NCBI GenBank assembly: GCA_002104905.1 | Contig: MCFE01000114.1 | Coordinates: 101,976-165,975, forward strand | Length of the DNA stretch: 64,000 nucleotides | DNA from: Basidiobolus meristosporus CBS 931.73 | Lineage: Eukaryota > Basidiobolomycota > Basidiobolomycetes > Basidiobolales > Basidiobolaceae | Reading direction: 5' to 3' | Part shown: positions 33,645-43,129 of the stretch, in pieces | Layout of the letters: each line of letters begins with the position of its first letter | Position numbering within the stretch: the stretch's first letter is position 1 | The notes under the pieces: model-generated | What the model was told of the DNA's origin: nothing | Seen by the model: the letters and a program-made list of their open reading frames with translations, nothing else | The model's database searches: none | Made by a program: the position numbers and the translations under genes

Positions 33645-34011
33645 GTTTAATCTTAATCTGATCGACGAGTACACACGATACCCCTTTATCTTTATCATGC
33701 ACATTCGCCGCGCGACCAATCGGGCATTGTTTCGGCCGAATAAAGTAATCTTGACTGAACCTAAATTATCCCTTGATCGTAATCGGCCTGGGGAAATCAT
33801 CGGACAGCAATGGGTTGGGGCAAATGCGAACGCTGGCATTGGTTTATTTTTACAGAGCAATCTCGGTTGTTTTGATAACATCATTAATTATACAAATAAT
33901 ACGAGGACTGTGGTGTTGGAAGCATTAGTCCGGGTTAACTTTACAGGTCGTCGTTAGGTGCGCGGGGACGAAATATATACAAGCAGTAGGTCACCCTCAG
34001 TGAGATCAGGC

Positions 34012-34248
34012 TCAACGAGTGTAGGTGAGAATCACTTTGTATCGTAGGGCCAACGCACGATGGTACTCGATTTCCTTTGAGGATTGGAATCGAGGACTCC
34101 GGGGAGAAGGGAAAGAGGAGTCGTGGACTGGCTTCGAATCTGAGTAACGTTCAGGCACCATATAGTAATCGTACTGGTTGGCCTCTTCAGGATCAATTTG
34201 AAATTCGATGGCGTTGGAAAAATAGTTGTATGTGTCGACGTAAGTCAT
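34012..34248 (-). CDS. Small hypothetical protein, 78 aa
   Basis: ATG at 34248, stop at 34012, single frame. A TATA box ('ctataaaaac' on the minus strand, about 34308-34318) stands some 65 bp before the ATG, which is the main support for a real gene. The protein is Tyr- and acid-rich at the front ('DPEEANQYDYYMVPERYS') with a Ser/Pro-rich middle and a basic end. It has no signal peptide or known motif. The start 'DTYNYFSNAIEF' faintly recalls the C-terminus 'DTYNVFAFENDF' of the 456-aa proteins; I treat this as unproven. Confidence 0.45.
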   Translation of the reverse strand: MTYVDTYNYFSNAIEFQIDPEEANQYDYYMVPERYSDSKPVHDSSFPSPRSPRFQSSKEIEYHRALALRYKVILTYTR

Positions 34249-34319
34249 GATGATAAAGGATTACTTGTGTACAACGAAAATAACTCTACTAACTGCCGCA
34301 CCCGGTGGGTTTTTATAGA

Positions 34320-34990
34320 GGTGAGGACGGCGAAAACATTCCCGACCATCGCAAGCCTCAAATTCTTCCCATATTCGGAACCGGGAATTGCCAAACTGCG
34401 CATTTCCTGATTAGGTCTTGGCACGAATGCTTAGTATTCCATCGATTGCGGCTTGGTTTACAAATCAATCAATATATGCTGACTGGGAAAGCAGCAGCTA
34501 GCTGAAATCGAAAGCCTATTTACCATCCAAACCGGCGTCACCATAGGCGAGTTCTGACTAATTATTATTAATGGGCGCTTCCGAGTTCACCCATTGGGTT
34601 TGACATTGGTTTGATCCTCAGCCAACCACGGCTCTTGTATCATATGGACGTCATTCACATGCATAAACAGCCAAGGCTGAGGCATCGAGGCTAAATCGAT
34701 CGAGGATAGCCAATTCGAAATCTTTCCAGATTATCACCTGCATCGCCGAGCGCCGAACTCGGTTAAATGGATCAGCGTTATCTGCGATCCCAATCTTCTC
34801 CACAAGGTTAGAAGGGATGGAAATTGGGAAATATGGGCTTTATCAAGTTGCTTGAAGCGAAGTGTTCGTGGCTTAATCAGCCAATGGCGAGCATTCATCT
34901 ATCCTAATTTATGGGAATTCAGCGAAGGTATTTATCTGTAGGGTTATCTGGTTTTCTATGGAAGGGAGGGGGGCAGTATTACAAAAGGTT
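34320..34990. other. Intergenic stretch, nothing recognised
   Basis: Apart from the TATA box of the small gene at its left edge, I see no open frame with a start, no splice-joined frame and no repeat in this stretch. Confidence 0.35.
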
Positions 34991-35000
34991 AATGAATAAT

Positions 35001-36238
35001 TTAGTCCAAGGCGATGTCTTCCATCAATTTGGCCATCTCCTCGCTTGATCGGACCATCAGTCGGAGCTCGGCATTTTCATCCTGGAGGTCGCGGAAGCGG
35101 GTGCATTTCTCTAGATGGGATTGCTATACACTAGATTAGCTTTGTGTGCGACTGGAATCTCAGATTCCGTACTGACTTTCAGATCCTCGTAGTCCTGCTC
35201 GAGACAACTCAGCTTTGTCTGCAGATCAATCCGGAGTTTCGTCACGTGGACTATCTCCTGGCGATACTTTTTGGATTCTCGATCGAACTTCTCCACCTAG
35301 TCCAAGGCAAGGCTGTTTAACTACCAGATGGACGATGGGCTGATAAAGCATGCCTACCATTTCCTTGACCGTGGTGTTGAACGAGTGTCTGTCTTGCTCG
35401 GCCAGATCGCACTGCTTCGTGACATAAGCCACAGTTTCCTCGAATTCCTGGATCTTCTCGTTCAGTTGGTGGTTTTTCTTTCTCAATGCCTCATTGTCCC
35501 TGGCCAACTGCAAGATCTTTCATGGCTACATGTTAGTTGCCAGGATTGGATTGGATTGGATTGAATGGCGCCGCCGTTTACTCACCTCACTCTCCGATTT
35601 GTTCGCCTCTGCCTCAAGCCGTTTGCACAGGTTGTCAATCTCGTGTTGATGCTGGGTGGCAAGCTGGGATTTCGTGTGTTAGATTGGAGCGGAGGGATAT
35701 GACCCACGCCTGAGGTACCTTGCTTTGCCATTCCGCGAATTGATCCTCGAGCTCTCGTAGCTGTCCTTGGGTCACCTGAAGCGTATCTGTACAAATGGGT
35801 TCACACCATCACTTGTGCTATACCAGGCAGCGGAGACTAACCTTTATATTGCTGATTATCAGCCTCCAGCGACTGCAGTTTCTCTGTGGCTCTTTGCTCT
35901 GCCTGGGACTTTTCATCCAAGCTACTCTTCAACGCCCCGATCTCGGTATCCTTGAACAAGAAAGATCAGTTGAGCGACGAATGAACACCCGTCGATTGCG
36001 GAGATTACCTGGGAGCTTAGTTTCAGGAGCAAGCGACGGACACACTCCTTCAATTCTGATGGATCATCCTGTGAGGCAAGCCAGATTAGCTAGGGTTGGG
36101 TGGTCAAGATTTGGTGGAGGTGACCTCAGTTTCCAAAAATAGCCCGACATCGCCGAGTTCCTGGAGAAATTGCGGTTGGCTGGTGAAAAATTTGGCACGC
36201 CCGAAACTTAACCTAGGGAACTTGGCGTTGGCAAGCAT
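35001..36238 (-). CDS. Eight-exon coiled-coil protein, 276 aa
   Basis: Eight exons joined by GT-AG introns give one frame of 831 nt: 36125-36238, 36009-36068, 35842-35950, 35719-35786, 35586-35663, 35358-35516, 35177-35296, 35001-35123. All phases agree. Start ATG 36238 is the first usable ATG after a TATA box at about 36386-36393 (minus strand 'gctataaagc'). Residues 1-58 are compact ('FPRLSFGRAKFF', 'FLQELGDVGLFLE'). From about residue 59 to 270 the chain is a heptad-rich coiled coil ('TEKLQSLEADNQQYKDTLQ', 'EALRKKNHQLNEKIQEFEE'), likely a dimer. It has no signal peptide. I do not recognise the family; such proteins serve as scaffolds or tethers, but that is inference. The first ~40 nt after the TATA box contain one dead-end ATG. 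Confidence 0.8.
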
Positions 36239-36991
36239 CCTTGTCTTGATATCCAATGTGTACTTTCTCTCAGGTTCGTGTATTATGCTCTAAACACACA
36301 GTCGACCGGGGGTGATCGCACTACGAAGAACCGAGATGTATCTAAGAGAGTCCTGAGGCTCAAGCCATACGGCGTGCGAGCTTTATAGCGAAACCCCAAG
36401 CATTCAAAAAGTTTGGTATGCACCCCATATTGTTGATTATTTGGTTCAGTTCAAACGCATGCTTCGGGGATTTTCGCTGGCTTGGCCTGATGATTTACTT
36501 TCCAATACAGTCCATGTATATCCGCTGATCTTTGACTGCCCCAGAGTGCATCTGCACCCAACAATGCCCATTGTCCATGTATGCGTATGGGTGAGGTTTG
36601 CCATTCTAACGAGGATTGTATGCCAATGGCCTATATGGCGGAGGGAATCCTGACAATTACTGATCCCTCTTGCTTGTTTTGCAGGTGTTACAATGGCTTT
36701 GGTAGGAATTCGTCTTGACTGCCGGGTTTCTAGCACCACGACCAACCACGGTTGGCTAGCTAATTCACCACTGTTGATTGACGATTAACTGAAATTATTC
36801 GAGGGAATCCATTTATCTTCCAGTCGCTTCCATTGGCTCTAAATGGCCAGGATCACGATCGTGACAGATGGAGTCCCGATATTTATGGGAGAAGGAAACT
36901 TCATGAAAAATACCTCAGCGCGAGCATATTAAATAACCAAATGTTCATCGAACCTTGGGACTTGTATAGCAATATTAGTAAACAAACCACC

Positions 36992-37813
36992 ATGTCTATC
37001 TCTTTTCTGAATTCCTGTCCGGATTTCACCCAAGTCGGAAGTCCAAGATTACGATATGCTCTGGAGGAGGTGAAGCTATCCTTTAGCCCAAACGTCCTCG
37101 GCGCCGAGTTGAGCGAGGGAACTCTCTACGTGGCAGAAAAGTTGGTGAATAGTTTACCCTCTGCGCCACCTGTTCCACACGCAGTGAACTAATCTTTGTT
37201 TCTCCGTCTTGTCTCTAGTATGATCTACTTCTTTTCGCATAAGTCAGCTGTTGGAATATCCATTGAGTACCCTTTGATCATTGTCCATGCAGTCGATCCC
37301 ACCGGGCCTGGGATCTACTGCCAATTACATGGCAATCCTTTCGCTCCCAACCAGCTCCAGGTACAAATCAACAACCTGGGTCCAGAAGAGTACGTCGATT
37401 TCACCGAACTCCGCATTACCCCTAAAGATGGCAGCATCTGTACGTATGCATCTGACCAACACGGATACCGGTTGCAGTGACCAACTAATTTCTCGTTCCC
37501 AACGGCTCAGTGGTTCCTCTCTACCAAGCCATTTCAGACTGTGCTGCGCTGCACCCGGATCTTTTCGATAATGATGATGGGGGTGACTGGTTCACGGGAG
37601 AATCGAACGAGATGGAGCTATCGGAGCAGGGGCAGGTTGGTGATGGAGTAATGTGTCCGAGTAAAAAATGTCGAATCTAATCTGAAGGACCACCATCCCA
37701 CATTGTGTTACATCTAGGAAACTCTGGCCCGATTGGACTCCCTACTGGATATGCCTAGCCCTCAACAATTCCTTGATATGGTGGAGGACACACAACACTC
37801 CACAGATTCATGA
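36992..37813 (+). CDS. ICln (pICln/CLNS1A-like) methylosome and Sm-protein chaperone
   Basis: Four exons, 36992-37140, 37219-37439, 37511-37635 and 37718-37813, join in frame to 196 aa. The PH-like ICln domain is recognisable: 'GTLYVAE' followed by an aromatic-rich strand, 'GISIEYPLIIVHAVD' (compare the family's S-L-E-Y-P-x-I-x-L-H-A-V), 'YCQLHG', and 'PLYQAISDCAALHPDLFDND', matching the M-x-x-C-x-A-L-H-P-D block and the acidic loop after it. The tail 'ETLARLDSLL' matches the conserved A-T-L-E-R-L-E end. ICln holds Sm proteins as an open ring and presents them to PRMT5 for dimethylation before snRNP assembly, in the cytosol. It is absent from budding yeast, so its presence fits an intron-rich fungus. 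It is divergently arranged with the coiled-coil gene. Confidence 0.85.
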
Positions 37814-38011
37814 GATGGTTTCACGTTACCAACGTCAAAGTGAATATCATACCAAGTCACATGTCAGCTCCCTTTAATTGGCAAGTGTTGACAAACGTTA
37901 GTCACATCATGGATGTTGGTCAGGACACTGGGGGCATATCGCGAATTAGCACATAAAGATGATTTCGAATACATGGCCTCAGTTCATATTTGGTTAAAGG
38001 GTTGTTCGGGC

Positions 38012-38516
38012 TCATATCAATACTTGGTCAATCTTATAGAGATAGCCGTTGACCGCGTGCTTCTCGTCATCTTTGAGGTTGGAGTGGTTCTCAAAGGTTG
38101 TGCCGTGGTCGGAGGAAACGCCATGAATTTTCCTTGAGCTTAGAGTGACGAATTCCTGGCTGCCAAACTGCTCTCGGGAAATGGCCTTTGGGATGATGTG
38201 GGAGGCGACAATCTCATGAAGTTGGTTCACATGCTCGCTGATGTTCAGCTTTTGGAAGGCGGAATTGGTTGGCGCTAGTATTGTAAGCTGCAGGTTGGGG
38301 TTGTAAACCTGATCTACCTGGGAGAGCAGACGGCTTAGTGGTTAGTTCGAAGGAAACCCCCGTCCAAAAAACGGCGAAAACAAGGCATACCAGGTCGGGG
38401 AATTGACGTAGAGCGTCCATAAAGATGGTCAGCGACTTGTCGCCCGGGATGTAGTCACCCAGGGTGGGTTTCCCATCCTGTTCCACATCTTCGTAAGTTC
38501 CGTAAAGCTTTGGCAT
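38012..38516 (-). CDS. FAS1 (fasciclin) domain protein without signal peptide
   Basis: Two exons, 38391-38516 and 38012-38317 (73-bp intron), give 143 aa. The FAS1 signature is clear: 'LTIFMDALRQFPDL', then 'LQLTILAPTNSAFQKL' (the H1 box T-x-x-A-P-T-N-x-A-F), and 'IVASHIIPKAIS' in the place of the L-x-x-H-V-x-x-x-x-x-x H2-like segment, ending with 'VNGYLYKIDQVLI' (N-G-x-x-x-x-I-D-x-V-L). One FAS1 domain fills the chain. The N-terminus 'MPKLYGTYEDVEQDGKPTLG' is hydrophilic, with no signal peptide. Most FAS1 proteins are secreted or surface adhesion proteins, so either an upstream leader exon was missed or it is intracellular. Its end faces the ICln gene (199 bp between stops). Confidence 0.82.
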
Positions 38517-38588
38517 GAGTAAGGATTAATTGCCTTCGGCGGCGTTGACCCAACTTTGGATCAACCGAATGATCTACGTCATCTGTGG

Positions 38589-38634
38589 CCGTCGCCGTCA
38601 TTGTCACTGTCACCGTCACCCTCACCCTCACCCA
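38589..38634. repeat. Imperfect hexamer repeat (GTCACC/CTCACC)n
   Basis: The run reads as gtcgcc, gtcatt, gtcact, gtcacc, gtcacc, ctcacc and ctcacc, and sits 70 bp upstream of the FAS1 gene's ATG. It is a simple microsatellite; no function is implied. Confidence 0.75.
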
Positions 38635-38939
38635 GCGCATTTAACTATATCCAGAAGCATCATCATATGGATTGGTCAACATGGTGGGATTACCAGAGCA
38701 GAAGCGCATGAATCATTAATAAGGCTACATTCCCTTTCTGCTTTGAATCCTCTTCCAATCGCTTCCATCGGATATCTTCCACTGTCTCAAGATACCACTC
38801 AATACACCTGGTACCACAAGATTAGGTTCTGGTTAAGATCGGTTATCGACGTGTGCAGGGTTAGGGTAAGAAAATGGATGCGGGATGCGGGATGTGGGGT
38901 GTGGAATCAACCTAAATTATCCAATTGTGACTGTGCAAA

Positions 38940-39410
38940 ACATCGGGTTAGCTGGCCAGCTTTTTCTCAATCCAAGATACCTGATTTCCATTATTGTCCT
39001 TGGGGGGAAGTGATGCCGTATAGAACAGTTTTCATCGTCCAGAGATGTGAAGCGACAGGAATAACCCCAACGGTACTTCGCATGTATGAATCTTAACCTG
39101 TCAGGTTGATTCGTTCTCCTGTAGCACACCTACATGCGACTCGTCAAAGATCGTGAGTGTAACCTTCCTTCCCCAACAAAATCCTGCCACCTCCGCCGGC
39201 TTGGCTTGATGAGGCTACGGCCATTGGTGATTCAAGCTAGGGAAAAGATCCACCAACCTTGGCCACTGCGTCCCCAACGTGCACCAACTCTAAGCAGAAC
39301 ACGAAAGATCGAGGCTCCTTCCCCTTCGGTGGTTTAGCATTCGATCGTTATCCGAGTGCCACCGCTGCGTCCACTCGCACTCATGATGCGCTATTCCTGG
39401 CTAAATTGGT
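38940..39410 (-). other. Possible small intron-rich gene, not resolved
   Basis: The minus strand holds several short blocks that look coding and are bounded by splice-like signals: 'MSASGRS' from an ATG at 39384, 'ELVHVGDAVAK' (about 39261-39289), 'VTLTIFDESH' (about 39135-39164), 'VKIHTCEVPLGLFLSLHI' (about 39045-39098) and 'PPKDNNGNQVSWIEKKLAS' followed by a stop at about 38950. I could not connect all of them in a single phase. The plus strand also offers 'TYMRLVKDRKRSTNLGHCVP' by splicing, so the strand itself is uncertain. No family recognised. Confidence 0.3.
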
Positions 39411-39603
39411 TTCTTGATTTAATCAATTTCACCGGCGCTTGATCCAAGATCCCTAGAGACGGGAAATGGGATTTCATCACGTCTCCTTCCATTTTCCCAC
39501 CGGCAGCTTGGCGGCTTAAGAACGCCCCAATCCGTAGACGGTCGGTTTCAATGCGGGCAATCACCAAACCGATAACACTCGTGAGAAGGCTGGGGTGCGA
39601 CAT
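39391..39603 (-). CDS. Hypothetical small protein, 70 aa
   Basis: ATG at 39603, stop at 39391. The beginning 'MSHPSLLTSVIGLVIARIE' is mildly hydrophobic and the remainder mixed and basic. The end could be spliced onward into the unresolved locus to its left. The gene would start 90 bp beyond the 3' end of the zinc-knuckle gene on the same strand. No homologue or motif recognised. Confidence 0.3.
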   Translation of the reverse strand: MSHPSLLTSVIGLVIARIETDRLRIGAFLSRQAAGGKMEGDVMKSHFPSLGILDQAPVKLIKSRNQFSQE

Positions 39604-39690
39604 GTGATACGGAAGGATTTATTATTACATAGGTTGAAACTGTACATATTATGTGGTTGGGAAAATGGGGACTGATTTACAATTCTACAC

Positions 39691-39972
39691 TTAGTATTTG
39701 ATGAAATCCTGCGAGCTATAGCGGCGGCTGGACAGGCGGTCGATGGAGGCCCGTATGCGGGCCATGTCCATCTGAAGCTCCATGTCTAGTGTGGATTCGA
39801 CGCATTGATTGTCGAAGACTCGCAGTGAGCTCCGGTCAAGGAACTGTTCGAACTCTGCCGCCGCCTCTTCGCAATCGTATGAGGCGTGGGGTTGATGACA
39901 AAAGGAGCATTCCACTAGTTGGCTCTTGCTGGAGCGACGTTGCTGGAGACGACGAAGTGATAAGCCGAACAT
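39691..39972 (-). CDS. Zinc-knuckle small protein A, 93 aa
   Basis: Single frame from ATG 39972. A TATA box ('gtataaaag' on the minus strand, about 40032-40040) lies some 65 bp upstream. Residues 1-20 are basic. 'CSFCHQPHASYDC' places Cys22, Cys25, His29 and Cys34 as C-x2-C-x3-H-x4-C, a short zinc-knuckle-like motif similar in spacing to those in BEL/Pao-type Gag proteins. Then comes an acidic helix and 'VESTLDMELQMDMARIRAS'. The paralogue at 41240 has the same four ligands at the same positions and the same second half, so selection on both is likely. I do not know the family. Possible roles are RNA/DNA or protein binding, or domesticated Gag; this is inference. Confidence 0.65.
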   Translation of the reverse strand: MFGLSLRRLQQRRSSKSQLVECSFCHQPHASYDCEEAAAEFEQFLDRSSLRVFDNQCVESTLDMELQMDMARIRASIDRLSSRRYSSQDFIKY

Positions 39973-40156
39973 GTTGGTTGTTGAGGTTGGTCAGGTGTGG
40001 ATGGATATTGGCAACCGACAGACCCTCCGACTTTTATACTGCTTCCTTGTTGCAAGACTCAGGTGAACCAATGATTTCAGGGTCACAAATTCCATCGACA
40101 GATCCTAATCAGTCTGAAATCGTGTTTCGTACCCGAACTACTTGAGCCACTCTAAA

Positions 40157-40238
40157 ATTCCCCTTCGCTGCCTGACAACCATTTATTGCCGGATCCAATT
40201 CCCCTTCGCTGTCTGACAACCATTTATTGCCTGATCCA
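40157..40238. repeat. Two-copy tandem repeat, 41-bp unit
   Basis: Copy 1 (40157-40197) and copy 2 (40198-40238) share 'attccccttcgctg', 'ctgacaaccatttattgcc' and 'gatcca', with two mismatches. It lies upstream of zinc-knuckle gene A, about 190-270 bp before its ATG. Confidence 0.85.
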
Positions 40239-40239
40239 A

Positions 40240-41239
40240 TGGGATGATCTTGGATACTATTAGTAGTGAGCAGGGTACCGGATTCATTTTGACTAGGAAG
40301 CTAAGCCGTGCACCAACCTGGATACAGCGGAATTAATTAAATCTCTCTGATGGGCCCGGTGCATGCTGAAATGTGCCGAAGGTTCAAGTTCTCACGACTC
40401 TGAGTTTCAATTCTCTTCCAAAGCTGATTAAGTTAGGTTTGTTGTGACCCCAGCCACATCCGCACCCATCGGAATTACACTTACCTAACCCCCATCTCAA
40501 GCTTAATAAAACAACGAGTTAACTCGGCCGACCACCCCATTGAAATCATAGCCAAGTCAATAACCAATCTGTTTCAGAGAATTTAACCGTCCCGACCCGC
40601 CATCCATCACCAGATTTCTCCGCATTCCAATTCACAAGCTGGTCCATCGACAGCCATACGAAGGATCAGCAGGGGCTTGGTCTTGAATATATATTAGCGA
40701 TAGAGAGATACCACGCATATGAGCGGTGGAGAGATACAACCAAGATGAATCGTAAACAAAGTAGCCACCTTAATTGAAAGCTGGCGAATCGCGAGATTGC
40801 AATGATGTAAGTACGCCTGATCGATAGACCAATAGTGCATGATCAACATTAGAAGTGTTGCTCTATCAATTGGTCCTGATAAAAAGTAGGCAATAGCGTC
40901 TCAGGGGCACTCTGGATTCTGACCAGATAACGGGCGATCCTCGCAGTATGGAGGCATCGTAACAGACCTTGTCCATCCGGTCTAGATTTTCGACTACATC
41001 TCCCCCACTTCCATCTATTTTGAGACGCATTCCATTGCCCATACACGATTGAATGATGCTGCTCGTGGCGAGGGGACATGTTTAAGGACGGTTTCAAGGC
41101 GGCCATTTAATACATGGACATTAGGGTGAGCACCACCATCAGAGGGAAAGATACGCCCGGGATGAATTAATATATAGGTGACTCATCCCACGCCATCTCT
41201 ACAAAACGCCAAGTAATCTTCCGACCTTCGTACTTCATC
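40240..41239. other. Divergent promoter region between the two zinc-knuckle genes
   Basis: The two paralogues point away from each other across this ~1.2-kb region. The TATA box 'atatatagg' (41168-41176) serves gene B. An 85-codon minus-strand frame at 40849-41106 begins with ATG but has no motif or paralogue. No other feature is seen. Confidence 0.4.
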
Positions 41240-41515
41240 ATGTTCTCATCGTCACTGCGTCCGCGTCTTTCCTTCAAACGCACTTCCAACAAACCCCCCA
41301 CCTGTGGTTTTTGTGAGGGCAAGCATGGCTCGGAAGATTGTGAGGAGGCCGTACTGGAGCTGGAGAGGTACGTGTCGCTGGGCTCGCTTCATATTCTGGA
41401 GGATCAATGCGTAGAGACAACGTTGGATTTTGAGCTTCGACTGGACCTGGCCAGAATCAGAACCTCTCTAAGCAAGGTTCCGAGCAATCGATACAACGAC
41501 CTGGTGAGTGCTTGA
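41240..41515 (+). CDS. Zinc-knuckle small protein B, 91 aa
   Basis: ATG 41240, 64 bp after a TATA box. 'CGFCEGKHGSEDC' gives Cys22, Cys25, His29 and Cys34, identical spacing and position to protein A. The second half 'VETTLDFELRLDLARIRTS' also parallels A. The N-terminus is basic ('SSLRPRLSFKRTS'). The listed end is the unspliced stop. A GTGAGT donor at 41504 and an acceptor ending at 41548 would instead give the end K-S-T-S-A-E-T-L with a stop at 41575; that 45-bp intron is shorter than most others here. Soluble, no signal peptide. Function unknown. Confidence 0.65.
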   Translation: MFSSSLRPRLSFKRTSNKPPTCGFCEGKHGSEDCEEAVLELERYVSLGSLHILEDQCVETTLDFELRLDLARIRTSLSKVPSNRYNDLVSA

Positions 41516-41654
41516 GCTATCCTCGACGATATTAACCCGATTTGTTAGAAATCAACCTCTGCAGAGACTCTCTGATTACATCGTGTATATTTAATGGGTA
41601 TGCAAATGCGGGAATCATTTGCTTATTATTTCTTAATAAACCCACTTGTGTATT

Positions 41655-41714
41655 ATTACTCATCACAACTCCCTTATAAGCACAATTACTCATCACAACT
41701 CCCTTATAAGCACA
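41655..41714. repeat. Perfect two-copy tandem repeat, 30-bp unit
   Basis: The unit begins 'attactcatcacaactccc' and ends 'ttataagcaca'; 41655-41684 and 41685-41714 are identical. It lies 3' of zinc-knuckle gene B and 3' of arrestin 1 (convergent ends). Confidence 0.9.
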
Positions 41715-41936
41715 TATCGCAGGAATTGTCGGGCTCGTAACGAACAGGATTTTGCAAAGGGTGCAGACGTAGATCATCATTAACTTTATTAGAAAAGGGG
41801 GTAAATATGGGTTGGGTTAGGGTTGGAGTTGGGTTGTACTAGTGGAGATATACATATATATGTGATGCATTTATAGAACAAAATAGATTATCAACAGGCT
41901 GATCTTTGGAATTTACAATTCATGGGCACGCCACAA

Positions 41937-43017
41937 TCACGCGGAGATTGATGTGGCTGTGTAGGATGGCGGCGGGATGTTCACATAGGAACACAGGGGC
42001 TGATATCTGGGTGGCGATATGTCCAATGATAGCTGTGCGCTGGATCGGAGTACCACTGGCAAGTCTTTCTGTAGTACCACTCTCTCTCCGCGGAGCTTAT
42101 CGTTCATGATGAATAGAATACAAAGCGCGTGCTTAACTTGGATGTACTTGGTGTTGAGCGAGGGATACGCTGCCGATGACAATGACAATTCTGGTTGGAA
42201 AGAAGTGCCCTCGGGTCCGGAAGCGCTCCTCTTGAAATCGGAGAACTTCGCACTCTTGAGGGAGTATTCCTGAGAACGGAAGTCCCAGCTACCCCCTGGC
42301 CCGGAGTAGTGCGTGGTTTCTAGCAGGCGAAACTGGATTTTATGGATCTCCAAATCACTCGTTAACGGTGTGAAGTCCATGCTGATGGGAATATTTTCAC
42401 CAATCACTAAGGTTGGCTCGTTTATGGCTATGTGGTATCTGAAGCGATCTTGCCAGGCGCCGCTCGAATACATGAGTGCCTCGCTATCGTTCGATGAGGA
42501 GTTGCGTTGGACCAACACGGTGCGTCTTGCCTTTAAATCAAACCGTAGCCCGGGTCTTTCCACAACCGCAATCATTCGATAATCGATACGGCCGTAGGGA
42601 AGTTCGGTAGACTCGGGTATACTGCCGTCCAGGGCTAGCTCAAAGGGATAGCAGTATTGGTTGTTGTGTAGTGTGCGGATCCCTTGGTCAGGTGTTAGAA
42701 AGTCCAGCCTCTGCTGCACTATGACATGCTCGCGACAGGAGATATCTATGAGTAAGGTTGGTGAGTGTACCCAAGAAAATAGCCAGTTGGGTGAGGAACT
42801 TACTGTCGCTTTCGTTTAGTCTTGCCGTGCCTGCGAACTTGAGCCATATCGATTTCACTTTCAAAGGGTTATTGACTTGAAGTATAACACTCCCTCTGAG
42901 GACGCAGCCCACGGACTCCTGGGGAGCGCCGTGTAGTGTCAGAACGTCGTTCTCAAGCTGTATGGTGATGTGTGCGTCTTTGTTCAGGAAAGGGAGGCGT
43001 TTAGAGTTTTGAAACAT
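41937..43017 (-). CDS. Alpha-arrestin 1 (Rsp5 adaptor type)
   Basis: Exons 42804-43017 and 41937-42745 (58-bp intron) encode 340 aa. The N-terminal arrestin fold shows 'DVLTLHGAPQESVGCVLRGS' followed by 'VKSIWLKFAGTARL' (the family's V-L-x-G-x-V and I-x-L-x-F-x-G). The C-terminal arrestin domain starts near 'FRYHIAINEPTLVIGENIPI'. The tail has two PPxY motifs, PPRY (316-319) and PPSY (330-333), which bind WW domains of Nedd4/Rsp5 ubiquitin ligases. Such adaptors direct ubiquitination and endocytosis of plasma-membrane transporters. A TATA box ('gtataaaac' on the minus strand, about 43146-43155) lies ~130 bp before the ATG. The next gene (43905) is a tandem paralogue with the intron at the same codon. 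Confidence 0.88.
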
Positions 43018-43129
43018 GTTAGAGTAGTTGTGTATTACTGAAAGAAGCTTAAACCGCGGATATTTGTACAAGTGGGAAGCAGAAAATATACACGATAAAA
43101 TAGCACTGCTTTGGGTTAGTTGCAAACCT

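Noticed and set aside
33628-33957. 109-codon plus-strand frame after deacetylase 1
   Set aside because: Overlaps the deacetylase end, no motif, lies in the 3' region.
38530-39096. 188-codon plus-strand frame
   Set aside because: It starts only with TTG, runs through the hexamer repeat (giving a His/Pro stretch), and has no recognisable motif; a small intron-rich gene on the minus strand is at least as likely.
40849-41106. 85-codon minus-strand frame between the zinc-knuckle genes
   Set aside because: No motif or promoter support; sits in the divergent promoter region.
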